Assembly: GCA_963713695.1 (NCBI GenBank)
Contig: CAVQMU010000010.1
Location: 434,001 to 498,000, forward strand
Length of the DNA: 64,000 nt
Source: Rhodoblastus sp963713695
GTDB taxonomy: Bacteria; Pseudomonadota; Alphaproteobacteria; Rhizobiales; Beijerinckiaceae
Reading direction: 5' to 3'
Part shown: positions 25,587 to 33,792 of the stretch, piece after piece
Numbering within the stretch: position 1 is the stretch's first letter
How the letters are laid out: the number at the start of each line of letters is the position of its first letter
Position numbers and translations under genes: made by a program
Notes under the pieces: generated by a model
Seen by the model: only the letters and a program-made list of their open reading frames with translations
What the model was told of the DNA's origin: nothing
The model's database searches: none

Positions 25587-25815
25587 CCTTGTCCCGGCTG
25601 AACTCCGTAGGCACGGTCACAAGGAGATTGCGCCCCGATACGTTCCGCGCCGCGCAAAATATCCCGGCGTCGCCTGGACTGGGGCGATCCGCGCCCCCCA
25701 AGCGCCCCCAAGCGCTCCGCTTGCGCCATTGTTGCCGACCCCGAAATTTCGGTTAAGCTGTCTTTTCCCAGGGCGAGCGGTGAGCGCCTGGCAAGCTTGT
25801 CTCCACTAGGGCAGC

Positions 25816-27699
25816 ATGCGTGAAATGAGCGAGATTCAAAGAGTTGGAGACGCTTCGCGCAACGCCGAGGAATGGGGCCGCAGCGGGCTTCAGGCGCTGA
25901 CCGCTCACGTTGCCGTCGTGGACGACGCTGGAACCATCATCCTGGTCAACCGGGCCTGGGGCGCCTTCGCGCGTGAAAACTCGGTTGCGGACGAAACCAG
26001 CGTCGGCGTTGGCGCCAATTATTTGAGGATATGCCGTTCGGCAACCTCCTCGTGCGACGACCTTTACGCCCGGCAGGCATTCCATGGGATTTCCTCAGTG
26101 CTGGCGGGAGACGTGACGCAGTTCGCGCTTGAATATCCGTGCCACAGCCCGGTCGAAAAGCGTTGGTTCCTGATGAACGTCGCGCGGCTTGGCCCTGACG
26201 GGCCGAGCGGAGCGATCATCTCGCATCTCGACATCACCGCGCGCAAACAGGCCGAACTCGCCCAGAACGCCAGCGAGACCAGATTTCGCGCCATGTTCCA
26301 GTACGCAGCAGTCGGAATAGCCGAACTTGGTCCCGATGGCCGATGGTTACGCGCCAATTCCGCGCTGGTCCGCATGTTTGGCTATTCGGACGAGGATCTG
26401 GCCGCCAAAACCATGCAGGAGATCACGCATCCCGACGACAGGGACGCCGATCTCGCCCATCTCGAAGTCCTGCGTTCCGGCGCCGCCGACACCTGCGTGA
26501 TCGAAAAGAAACGATTTTTGCGCAAGGACGGAGCGGAGGTCTGGGGCGCGGCATCTTTGAGCTGCGTCCGGGCGTCGGATGGATCGGTAGATTATTTCAT
26601 CGTTGTCATCGAGGATATTTCCAGCCGAAGAATCGCCGAGGAACGGCAGCAGACGCTGATGCATGAGCTCGCGCATCGAGGCAAGAATTTGCTTGCCGTC
26701 GTTCAGTCGCTGGCGCATCGCAGCTTGTCTGGGGACCGCCCGCTGGCCGAAGCGCGCACTGTTTTCAGTGGCCGTCTGCAGGCCCTGGCCAAGACCTACG
26801 GGGCGCTGACCAACGAGGCTTTTGACGGCGCTGCGCTCGATGTCGTTTTACACAACGAACTTTCGGCTTTCGCCGCCCGCGCCCATTTTGAGGGGCCAAG
26901 CGTCATCCTGACAGTCATGGCCGCCCAGACATTTGGGCTCGTCGTGCATGAACTCGCGACCAACGCCGTCAAATATGGCGCCCTTTCGGTTCCTGAAGGC
27001 CAATTGCGGGTTGGCTGGGAAGTCAGCGCGACCGAGACGGGCCAGCGATTTGTCTTTGACTGGCGAGAAGATGGCGGCCCTCCCGCCAAGACGCCGGCGC
27101 GGCTTGGTTTTGGATCGACTTTGTTGTCAAGGGTCGCCGCCGCCGAGTTCGATTGCGAGCCAAGCCTCGACTATGGCGAACGCGGGTTCCACTATCGCAT
27201 CGAGGCGCCGCTGGGGCGATTTGGCTCGGTGCTGTCGACCTCTCCGGTGCGGCGCAAGCTCAAGGGCGAAATCGTATGCGCGCTTTACGATACATGGGCG
27301 CGCCAGCGGGGATCGACAGGGAGCCTGCCGCAACTGGCGCAGTTTGACTGGAGCAAGTTCGCTTCAACGGGCGCGCTGACGATCGCCAAGATCGAGGATG
27401 ACGGGCAAGTGCGGTTTGTCGAGGTCGGCCGCATGCTGGTTGGCGAACTTGGCCGCCCCCTGACCGATCAGGACCTTGGCGGGGAGGATGGCGCCGGCAT
27501 GGCCGAAGTCTATCGGCAATGCGCGCGCAAGGGCGAGCCCTCGCATGAATATTTGCGATTTGATTTCGGCGACGGCCAGCCTCTAACCTTCGAACGCCTG
27601 CTTGTGCCCTTTTCCGCAGGCGGCGGGTCGATTGTCACCCATGTCGTCGGCATCGCCCTTTACGACGGAAATACGCGGCCGCCGGAGCGCGGGAATTGA
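25816..27699 (+). CDS. PAS-PAS HWE histidine kinase with C-terminal PAS_5 domain
   Basis: A 627-aa predicted soluble kinase. PAS 1 spans ~25-145 and PAS 2 ~152-275. The HWE phosphotransfer motif is MHELAHRGKNLLAVVQ with H287. The ATPase has the HWE hallmarks: N-box H378 (VVHELATNAVKYGAL) and W416-x-E418 (DWREDG). Residues ~485-620 resemble the PAS_5 family, unusual at the end of an HWE kinase. HWE kinases typically signal to stand-alone receivers; one lies at 28494 beyond the PYP gene. No LOV cysteine motif was seen. The 3' end overlaps the convergent XRE gene by 117 bp. Confidence 0.9.
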   Translation: MREMSEIQRVGDASRNAEEWGRSGLQALTAHVAVVDDAGTIILVNRAWGAFARENSVADETSVGVGANYLRICRSATSSCDDLYARQAFHGISSVLAGDVTQFALEYPCHSPVEKRWFLMNVARLGPDGPSGAIISHLDITARKQAELAQNASETRFRAMFQYAAVGIAELGPDGRWLRANSALVRMFGYSDEDLAAKTMQEITHPDDRDADLAHLEVLRSGAADTCVIEKKRFLRKDGAEVWGAASLSCVRASDGSVDYFIVVIEDISSRRIAEERQQTLMHELAHRGKNLLAVVQSLAHRSLSGDRPLAEARTVFSGRLQALAKTYGALTNEAFDGAALDVVLHNELSAFAARAHFEGPSVILTVMAAQTFGLVVHELATNAVKYGALSVPEGQLRVGWEVSATETGQRFVFDWREDGGPPAKTPARLGFGSTLLSRVAAAEFDCEPSLDYGERGFHYRIEAPLGRFGSVLSTSPVRRKLKGEIVCALYDTWARQRGSTGSLPQLAQFDWSKFASTGALTIAKIEDDGQVRFVEVGRMLVGELGRPLTDQDLGGEDGAGMAEVYRQCARKGEPSHEYLRFDFGDGQPLTFERLLVPFSAGGGSIVTHVVGIALYDGNTRPPERGN

Positions 27700-28047
27700 G
27701 TTCGGGCTGCCGTCGATGACGAGGATGCAGCCCGTTCGCGGATCCGCATCGCCTGACGCGAGAAAGCCGATTTCCAGGCAATAGCCGTTGGCGCGGGCAT
27801 AATTTTGCAAAGTGTCGACGCTCGGGCTCTGCCGACCGCTTTCGAGCCGCGCAATCGCCGTCTGGGTCGTTCCCATCTTCGCCGCGACCTCAGCTTGCGT
27901 CCGTTTCGAACGGGCGCGCATTCCGACCAGGGTTTCCGCAAGGTTGGACAGGCTTTGGTTGTATTTCCGTGGCTTAGGTGGCAAAAAACGCTCCACTGGA
28001 CGTCTTGACGGCAGATCGTATAACTTGAATGCTATATCAATCCTCAC
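27583..28047 (-). CDS. XRE-family transcriptional regulator divergent from the PYP gene
   Basis: About 154 aa. The helix-turn-helix lies at ~36-95: LSNLAETLVGMRARSKRTQAEVAAKMGTTQ, then AIARLESGRQSPSVDTLQNYARA. Residues after ~100 are less defined. GTG at 28047 is a weak start without a clear ribosome site; the true start may be further in. Its coding strand faces the PYP gene across 46 bp, so it may control that gene or itself. The C-terminal 117 bp overlap the HWE kinase 3' end on the opposite strand, so the last ~40 residues are the least certain part. Confidence 0.75.
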   Translation of the reverse strand: MRIDIAFKLYDLPSRRPVERFLPPKPRKYNQSLSNLAETLVGMRARSKRTQAEVAAKMGTTQTAIARLESGRQSPSVDTLQNYARANGYCLEIGFLASGDADPRTGCILVIDGSPNSIPALRRPRISVVKGDADDMGDNRPAACGKGHKQAFEG

Positions 28048-28093
28048 GTATCACAGGCTAACTTCGTCTCAGGCGTTTTCAAGAGGCAAGACC

Positions 28094-28471
28094 GTGGCTT
28101 CTCTTCCTACCTTTGAAACCCCAAATCTTTCCGAGGTCGTCGCTGCGCTTGGTCCGGAGGACCTTGACCGACTTCCTTTCGGCGTCACCATGCTTGATGA
28201 TCAAAACATCGTTCGCATCCTCAATAAAAACGAAGCCGAGGCGTCCGGCTTCAGGGACAGGGCGACGGTCGGACGCCTGTTTTTCGTCGATGTCGCGCCC
28301 TGCATGAACAATGGCTATTTCAAAGGCCGGATCGACAAGGCGCGCAGGGAGGGCAAGCTCGACATCACCTTCACTTTTGTCGGCGACTTCACCGATTCCG
28401 ACCGCGAATTGACGGTCCGCGCGCAGTCGTCCGGGAATGGCGGAACCTGGATTTTCATCCGGCGGCCATGA
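28094..28471 (+). CDS. pyp: Photoactive yellow protein (PYP) homologue
   Basis: A 125-aa PAS-fold protein, the same length as Halorhodospira PYP. The chromophore region aligns without gaps: FFVDVAPC puts Cys70 at the position that carries the p-coumaric acid thioester, and Glu47 matches PYP Glu46, the chromophore hydrogen-bond partner. The usual Tyr42 is Leu43, Thr50 is Ser51 and Arg52 is Phe53. The C-terminus GGTWIFIRRP parallels SYWVFVKRV. GTG at 28094 has AGAGG seven bases upstream. The activating coumarate ligase is 0.4 kb away. It is expected to be a cytoplasmic blue-light receptor; the Tyr loss may shift colour or kinetics. Confidence 0.9.
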   Translation: MASLPTFETPNLSEVVAALGPEDLDRLPFGVTMLDDQNIVRILNKNEAEASGFRDRATVGRLFFVDVAPCMNNGYFKGRIDKARREGKLDITFTFVGDFTDSDRELTVRAQSSGNGGTWIFIRRP

Positions 28472-28493
28472 GTCCCAAATGATGGAGGCTCAT

Positions 28494-28889
28494 GTGCAGG
28501 CTAAGCGAATACTGGTGGTTGACGACGAAGTGCTTGCGGCTCTGGACGTTGAAGACGCCCTGATCGAAGCGGGCTTTTGCGTGGTCGGCCCGGCGCACCG
28601 CCTCGATCAGGCGCTGGCTTTTGCCCGCGATGGGGAGCTGGACGCCGCCGTGCTCGACGTCAACCTGGCCGGCGTGCAGGTCTGGCCGGTCGCGGACCTG
28701 TTGTTCGGGCGAGGCGTTCCCATCGTCCTTTTGACAGGATCAGGCAAGACTTTGGCCGTGCCGCAATCGTGCAAAAACGCGCCGCTGATCAACAAGCCCG
28801 TCCATTTCGAGGAGTTGCTCGCGGCGCTCACCGCGCTGTTGGCTGGAGTCAGATCGCCCAGTCGGCAGGCTTGCCCCTCGCGTCCCTAG
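28494..28889 (+). CDS. Single-domain response regulator beside PYP
   Basis: A 131-aa receiver: RILVVDDEVLAALDVEDAL, phospho-acceptor in AAVLDVNLAGVQVW, Thr in IVLLTGSG and Lys in PLINKPVHFEEL. A short Ser/Arg/Pro tail follows. GTG at 28494 is favoured because GGAGG lies five bases upstream; ATGs at 28479 and 28482 are alternatives. The gene starts 22 bases after the PYP stop, so the two are probably cotranscribed. The HWE kinase at 25816 is a plausible partner. The last 41 bp overlap the convergent coumarate ligase gene. Confidence 0.85.
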   Translation: MQAKRILVVDDEVLAALDVEDALIEAGFCVVGPAHRLDQALAFARDGELDAAVLDVNLAGVQVWPVADLLFGRGVPIVLLTGSGKTLAVPQSCKNAPLINKPVHFEELLAALTALLAGVRSPSRQACPSRP

Positions 28890-30027
28890 GCGTCGCCGCG
28901 CCAAAATTGAAAGCGCGAGGCAATTGCGCCGCCGTCAGGCGCTGCGCCAGCCAGCTTTCCAGGCTGCGACGCAAATTTTCAATTTCGGCGTCAGGATGTT
29001 TCGGCACGACGAAGGCCTTCAGGCGGTCGCCTTCGTTCGGCTTCATCGGTCGTACCGCGGCCTCGGCGACGTCGGGATGGGCCGCAAGCACAGCGCGGAC
29101 AAAATCGGGGAAGACATTGACGCCTGCGATCTGCACGGCGCCGTCGCGCCGGCGCAAGGGCGCCAGCCGATCAAGGCCATGCCAGGAGACGATGTCCGGC
29201 AGCTCGAAAACCTGGGGGCTGCCGTCCGTTTCCTTCATTACCTTGTCGTCGTCGATCCTCGCCCAATAAGGAAACAGGCGGAACGGCTCATCTGCAAGAT
29301 CGCGCCAGCCGATGCCGCCCGTTTCCGTGGAGCCGTAAATTTCGACGAGGCGTTTCAGTCCCCTCGCGCGAACGGTGCGGGCGGTTTCGGACGGGCAGGG
29401 CGCGCCGGAGGAGACGCCCTGGACATCCGCGGGCCAGGCGCCGGCGGCCAGCGCCGCCGCCTGCCAGCCGGTGGGAAAGCCAACGATCAAATCCTTTGGA
29501 CGCAACAAGGCGGGCAGCGACGCCGGCGCGTGGACGCGCGCATCGACAACCGGGCGGTTCAACGCCTGCGGCAGCAGGACCGTGAACAGAAAGCCATAGA
29601 TGTGATGCGAGGGAACAAGGGCGACGACCCGCTCCACTGTGCTGAATTGCTCGGCCAGAAAGCCGATCTCCTGCGCCAGCGCGGCAAGGGGTTGGGCGAC
29701 GAAGCGCGGCTCGCCCGTGCTGCCCGAGGTCTTGAAGCCCACGGCGTCGCAACCGCCTTCGAGAACCGACCGGGCCTCGGCGATCCACTGGTCGAAACTC
29801 CGCATCTCCTGCAGGCGATCGGGCTTTTTGGCTTGCGCGAATTGCAGCGCCGTCGAAACGGAAATGGCGAGGTTCAACTGTTCCAGCGAATCCGTCCCGA
29901 GATCGCCTCCGCGCCAGATGGAGGGCGGAAAAACCGCGCCGGGCCGAAGGCGGGAAAGCTCCGCCGCCATGAGGTCCTGCAAGAAGCGCGGAAATTCGGG
30001 ACCCGCGGGCCAGGCGGCCAGCGCCAT
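28849..30027 (-). CDS. 4-coumarate:CoA ligase of the PYP-activation type
   Basis: A ~392-aa adenylate-forming enzyme, shorter than common acyl-CoA synthetases. The AMP-binding P-loop is TSGSTGEPR, the adenine motif IYGSTETGGIGWR, the later WHGLDRLAPLRRRDGAVQIAGVNVFP contains the DRL and hinge region, and the lysine near the end lies in the DARGKPADW motif. This layout matches the p-coumarate:CoA ligase family tied to PYP, which makes the coumaroyl-CoA donor for the Cys thioester. ATG at 30027 is preferred to the alternative TTG at 30051. A tyrosine ammonia-lyase for p-coumarate synthesis is not in the window. Confidence 0.88.
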   Translation of the reverse strand: MALAAWPAGPEFPRFLQDLMAAELSRLRPGAVFPPSIWRGGDLGTDSLEQLNLAISVSTALQFAQAKKPDRLQEMRSFDQWIAEARSVLEGGCDAVGFKTSGSTGEPRFVAQPLAALAQEIGFLAEQFSTVERVVALVPSHHIYGFLFTVLLPQALNRPVVDARVHAPASLPALLRPKDLIVGFPTGWQAAALAAGAWPADVQGVSSGAPCPSETARTVRARGLKRLVEIYGSTETGGIGWRDLADEPFRLFPYWARIDDDKVMKETDGSPQVFELPDIVSWHGLDRLAPLRRRDGAVQIAGVNVFPDFVRAVLAAHPDVAEAAVRPMKPNEGDRLKAFVVPKHPDAEIENLRRSLESWLAQRLTAAQLPRAFNFGAATPRDARGKPADWAI

Positions 30028-30104
30028 GTTTCGATTTCCGCTCAAGGCCAATCGCCGCCTCCACTCGTCCCTATTCGCGCGCCATCCTTAGTCGCGCGCC
30101 ATCC

Positions 30105-30983
30105 TTATTCATGCGCCATCACCTCCAGCGCCAGGGCATAGAGGCGCAGGCGTTGCAGGTCGGGCAGGGATTGCAGGGTTTCAAGATAGACCACGCCATT
30201 GTGGCAGGCCTGCGCGTCGGTCAGCGGCGGGTCGGGCGTCTTGCCGTCGAGCAGAAGCCCGATGGCGGGCTTGTCCAGGCCCTTGTTCAGCAGCAGTTTT
30301 TCAAGATCGTCGAAATCCTGCTGCGAGGGCGCTTCGCGGTCGATCTTCTTGTGGGCGCCGTCGTCGATGGCTTCGAGGCCGGCCATGGCCTCCTCCGCCA
30401 TCAGGGGGCGATTGGCGCCGGTGAAGGCGGCGAAGCGATCGGCCGGAGCGCCGTTGAGGAAATCGACGCAGAGCCCGGCGTCGCTGGTCGCGAGCTGGCG
30501 CAGGACTTTCAGGTGCAGGTCGAACAGGTGGTCGAGCGCCTGTCCGCCCGCCTTGGCGCCGCTGAGGCCGCGGGTCTGGCGCAGAAGCCGCACCGCTTCG
30601 GTCAGGAAGAGATCGGCGGCGTTGGCCTGCTTTTCGTCGCCATGCTCGATGGCGGCTTTCGTCGCCGCGTCGTAATCGGCGGGATATAGCCCGCGCAGGC
30701 GGGCGAAAAAGGGTTGATATTCCGGGGCCTGCTGCAACTTCTCGGCGAGAATCGCCTCGGCGGGAGCGCTGGCCGCGCCGTTTTCAGGCGTCGGCGCCGG
30801 CGGCGCAGGGGCGGGTTCGGGCGCGACCGGCTGGGTCGTCACGGGTTTCTGCGCCAGCGGCGCCTCCTCGGCGGGCGCGGGAGGCTGGCCGCTCGAGGCC
30901 AGGAACCAACTGCCGAAGCCTGTGGCCAGGGCGGCGGCGAGAGCCAGAAGAGCAATCCGGACTTGAGATTTCAATTGACGCAC
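30105..30983 (-). CDS. Membrane-anchored protein of unknown function
   Basis: A 292-aa protein. Residues ~8-30 (IALLALAAALATGFGSWFLASS) form a signal anchor. Residues ~32-75 are a Pro/Ala/Glu linker, and a helical soluble domain follows (EYQPFFARLRGLYPADYDAATKAAIEHG and onward to the end). The C-terminal part carries one Cys in AQACHNGVVYLETLQSLPD. No family was recognised. GTG at 30983 is the likely start. It is monocistronic between the coumarate ligase and thrS, with no link to either evident. Confidence 0.7.
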   Translation of the reverse strand: MRQLKSQVRIALLALAAALATGFGSWFLASSGQPPAPAEEAPLAQKPVTTQPVAPEPAPAPPAPTPENGAASAPAEAILAEKLQQAPEYQPFFARLRGLYPADYDAATKAAIEHGDEKQANAADLFLTEAVRLLRQTRGLSGAKAGGQALDHLFDLHLKVLRQLATSDAGLCVDFLNGAPADRFAAFTGANRPLMAEEAMAGLEAIDDGAHKKIDREAPSQQDFDDLEKLLLNKGLDKPAIGLLLDGKTPDPPLTDAQACHNGVVYLETLQSLPDLQRLRLYALALEVMAHE

Positions 30984-31165
30984 TTTTCACCGGGAGGACA
31001 TACGACTGTCGCGTCAGTTTCGCCCGCCAAGCCGTTGTGCGTCAATCGAATAGCCGCAGCTTCGTAAACGGCATTGCGCGGGACGCGCAAATCGTAATAG
31101 GACAGACATCTTTTCAAATAAAGGCTTACGCCGGCCCGTCACGGCGAGTGAGCAAGGAGAAAGAC

Positions 31166-33097
31166 ATGATTTCGGTTACCTTCCCCGATGGCGCGCAGCG
31201 TCAGTTTCCCAAGGGAATCACCGGCCTCGACATCGCCAAGGGCATTTCGCCGTCGCTCGCCAAGCGCACCGTGGCCATGGCGCTCGACGGTGAACTCGTC
31301 GACATCGCCGCGCCGATTGGCGCCGACTCCAGGGTGGAATTCGTCAATCGCGACGACCCGCGCGCCGTCGAACTGATCCGCCACGACGCCGCCCATGTGC
31401 TGGCCGAGGCCGTGCAGGCGCTCTGGCCGGGGACGCAGGTCACCATCGGCCCGGTAATCGAAAACGGCTTTTATTACGATTTTTTCCGCGCGGAGCCGTT
31501 TACGCCGGAGGATTTCGCCGCCATCGAGAAGAAAATGCGCGAGATCGTCGCGGCCGACAAACCGATCGTCCGTGAGGAATGGTCGCGCGACCAGGCCAAG
31601 GCCTGGTTCGAGACGCATGGCGAGGCGTTCAAGGTCGAACTGGTCGAATCCATTCCCGCGGATCAAAAACTCTCGGTCTACAAGCAGGGCGACTGGCTCG
31701 ACCTCTGCCGCGGCCCGCACATGCCCTCGACCGGCAAGATCGGCAACGCCTTCAAGTTGATGAAGGTCGCCGGCGCCTATTGGCGCGGCGATTCGACCAA
31801 GCCGATGCTGCAGCGCATCTACGCCACCGCCTTCGCAAAACAGGAAGACCTCGACGCCTATCTCAAGCAGATCGAGGAGGCCGAGCGCCGCGACCATCGC
31901 CGCCTCGGCCGCGAAATGGACCTGTTCCACTTCCAGGAGGAGGGGCCGGGCACGATCTTCTGGCATCCCAAGGGCTGGACGCTGTTCCAGACGCTGATTT
32001 CCTTCATGCGCCGCCGCCAGCAGGACGCGGGATATATCGAGGTCAACACGCCGCAGGTGCTCGACCGCTCGCTGTGGGAGACCTCGGGCCACTGGCAGAC
32101 CTATCGCGAGAACATGTTCGTCACCAAGACCGAGGATGACCGCGTCTTCGCGCTGAAGCCGATGAACTGCCCGGGACATGTGCAGATCTTCAAGAACGGG
32201 CTGAAGAGCTATCGCGACCTGCCGCTGAAGATCGCCGAGTTCGGCATCGTCCATCGCTACGAGCCGTCGGGCGCCATCCACGGCATGATGCGCGTGCGCG
32301 CCTTCACGCAGGATGACGCGCATATTTTCTGCACCGAAGACCAGATCATGGACGAGGCCTTGAAGATCAATGACATGGTCATGTCGATCTACAAGGATTT
32401 CGGGTTCGACGATATCGTCGTCAAACTTTCGACGCGGCCGGAGAAGCGGGTCGGCAATGATGAGGGCTGGGACAAGGCGGAAGCCGCCTTGCAAAAGGTG
32501 CTCGATGTCGTGGCGTCGCAGGGGCTGAAGACCGGGATCAATCCGGGCGAGGGCGCCTTCTATGGCCCGAAACTCGAATATACCCTGCGCGACGCCATTG
32601 GGCGCGAATGGCAATGCGGCACGACCCAGGTGGATTTCAACCTGCCGGGCCGCTTCGGCGCCTTCTACATCGCCGCCAATTCGGAAAAGCAGACGCCGGT
32701 GATGATCCATCGCGCCATTTTCGGCTCGCTGGAGCGGTTCACCGGCATTCTCATCGAGCATTTCGCCGGCCACCTGCCGCTGTGGCTGTCGCCGGTGCAG
32801 GCGACGGTCTGCACCATCACCTCGGACGCCGACGACTACGCCAGGGAGATCGTCGCGCTGGCCAAGAAGAAGGGCCTGCGCGTCGAAGGCGACCTGCGCA
32901 ACGAGAAGATCAATCTCAAGGTGCGCGAACTCTCGCTGTCGAAGATCCCCGTGCTGATCGTCGTGGGACGCAAGGAGGCGGCGGACCGCACAGTGTCGAT
33001 CCGCAGGCTCGGCTCGCAGGCGCAGACCTTTGCGACGCTCGACGACGCCCTGGCCGCGCTCGTGCAGGAGGCGGCGCCGCCGGATATGCGGGGATAA
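31166..33097 (+). CDS. thrS: Threonyl-tRNA synthetase
   Basis: A 643-aa class II synthetase that charges tRNA-Thr. In order: the TGS domain (1-62, MISVTFPDGAQRQFPKGITG), the editing domain with HDAAHVLAEAVQALWP, the catalytic core (TPQVLDRSLWETSGHWQTYRENMF, MNCPGHVQIFK, PGEGAFYGPKLEYTLRDAIGREWQCGTTQVDFN) and the anticodon-binding C-terminus (ATVCTITSDADDYA..). ATG at 31166 is chosen by an AAGGAG site six to seven bases upstream; the frame is open to 31037 without family similarity. No leader regulatory RNA was recognised in the ~180 bp upstream. Confidence 0.97.
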   Translation: MISVTFPDGAQRQFPKGITGLDIAKGISPSLAKRTVAMALDGELVDIAAPIGADSRVEFVNRDDPRAVELIRHDAAHVLAEAVQALWPGTQVTIGPVIENGFYYDFFRAEPFTPEDFAAIEKKMREIVAADKPIVREEWSRDQAKAWFETHGEAFKVELVESIPADQKLSVYKQGDWLDLCRGPHMPSTGKIGNAFKLMKVAGAYWRGDSTKPMLQRIYATAFAKQEDLDAYLKQIEEAERRDHRRLGREMDLFHFQEEGPGTIFWHPKGWTLFQTLISFMRRRQQDAGYIEVNTPQVLDRSLWETSGHWQTYRENMFVTKTEDDRVFALKPMNCPGHVQIFKNGLKSYRDLPLKIAEFGIVHRYEPSGAIHGMMRVRAFTQDDAHIFCTEDQIMDEALKINDMVMSIYKDFGFDDIVVKLSTRPEKRVGNDEGWDKAEAALQKVLDVVASQGLKTGINPGEGAFYGPKLEYTLRDAIGREWQCGTTQVDFNLPGRFGAFYIAANSEKQTPVMIHRAIFGSLERFTGILIEHFAGHLPLWLSPVQATVCTITSDADDYAREIVALAKKKGLRVEGDLRNEKINLKVRELSLSKIPVLIVVGRKEAADRTVSIRRLGSQAQTFATLDDALAALVQEAAPPDMRG

Positions 33098-33220
33098 GAA
33101 GCCACGCCAAGCGCCGAATCAATCGACGCTTCGGTATTGCAGTATTCCGGATGGCTTCACTTTGCTTGCAAGGGTGCGGCCCCGCGCTGTTTCGTCCCTC
33201 AAAAAAAATCCAAAAAATTC

Positions 33221-33249
33221 TTGAACCTTTTTCTCCGTCGTCGCGACCC
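33221..33249 (+). promoter_or_regulatory. Putative ECF-type promoter, copy 1
   Basis: TTGAACC at 33221-33227, a 16-base spacer, CGACCC at 33244-33249, followed by ATGGATGCA. The same arrangement precedes the paralogous gene at 33793. The layout, a -35 containing AAC plus a -10 starting CGA at 16 bases, is that of ECF sigma promoters. An ECF gene lies downstream at 34239. Confidence 0.6.
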
Positions 33250-33308
33250 ATGGATGCAAGGCGAGAGAGCATGCCGCTCGAAGCCTCCAAACCAGGGGAG
33301 TACCGACC

Positions 33309-33581
33309 ATGACCAGCACCATTCTTCGCAAGACCATTCTCCGCAAGGCTTTCACCGCTTTCGCCCTTGTTGGCGCGCTCGCCGCCGCCTCGACCGGCGC
33401 ACAGGCCAAGCCTTTCCCGCATCCGCATGGCCATGGCTGGGGCCCGGGCATCGGCATTGGCCTCGGACTGGGCCTGCTCGGCGCAGCCGTCGCCGTTTCC
33501 GAGGCGTCGTCCACTTGCCATGTCGAGCGCCGCTTCGACGAATACGGCAATTATATTGGCCGCGTCAGGGTTTGCGATTGA
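33309..33581 (+). CDS. Small secreted protein, paralogue 1
   Basis: A 90-aa protein with a Sec signal peptide (hydrophobic FTAFALVGALAAASTGAQA, cleavage after AQA). The mature part has a His/Gly/Pro start (PHPHGHGWGPGIGIG), a short hydrophobic stretch (LGLGLLGAAVAVSEA) and the C-terminal motif TCHVERRFDEYGNYIGRVRVCD, whose two Cys could form a disulfide. Its paralogue follows at 33793 with the same C-terminal plan, so the pair arose by tandem duplication. ATG at 33309 has GGGAG upstream. Function unknown; the family belongs to the envelope and stress-type ECF locus. Confidence 0.78.
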   Translation: MTSTILRKTILRKAFTAFALVGALAAASTGAQAKPFPHPHGHGWGPGIGIGLGLGLLGAAVAVSEASSTCHVERRFDEYGNYIGRVRVCD

Positions 33582-33607
33582 CGCGAGCAGTTGGCGATCG
33601 GCGCGAC

Positions 33608-33637
33608 AAGGGCGGGTCCGGCAGCGGACCCGCCCTT
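33608..33637 (+). terminator. Strong hairpin after paralogue 1
   Basis: A perfect 13-bp stem (33608-33620 with 33625-33637), loop GCAG. It follows the gene stop by about 26 bp. There is only a weak T-run, so it may act as a processing or stability hairpin; a second hairpin with a T-run follows at 33658. Confidence 0.6.
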
Positions 33638-33657
33638 CGCGTTCAAGGCAATGTTCG

Positions 33658-33682
33658 AGGCCCCGCGCGGGGCCTTTTCTGT
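33658..33682 (+). terminator. Intrinsic terminator after paralogue 1
   Basis: A 7-bp GC stem (AGGCCCC with GGGGCCT) around a GCGC loop, followed by TTTTCTGTTT. This is a typical rho-independent terminator. Confidence 0.7.
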
Positions 33683-33722
33683 TTGTGACGCGCTCAAAAA
33701 AATCGATTTGCGCCAAAAAACC

Positions 33723-33751
33723 TTGAACCTTTCTCTTGGCCGCTGCGACCC
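33723..33751 (+). promoter_or_regulatory. Putative ECF-type promoter, copy 2
   Basis: TTGAACC at 33723-33729, a 16-base spacer, CGACCC at 33746-33751, again followed by ATGGATGCA. The elements and spacing match copy 1 at 33221 although most of the spacer differs, which points to function rather than mere duplication. Confidence 0.6.
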
Positions 33752-33792
33752 ATGGATGCAGGGCCGCTGGTGGCCCCTTCAGGAGAAAGACC

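Noticed and set aside
25690..25730. Short GCGCCCCC/AAGCG repeats between the FNT and HWE genes
   Set aside because: Too short and irregular for a repeat element; probably composition.
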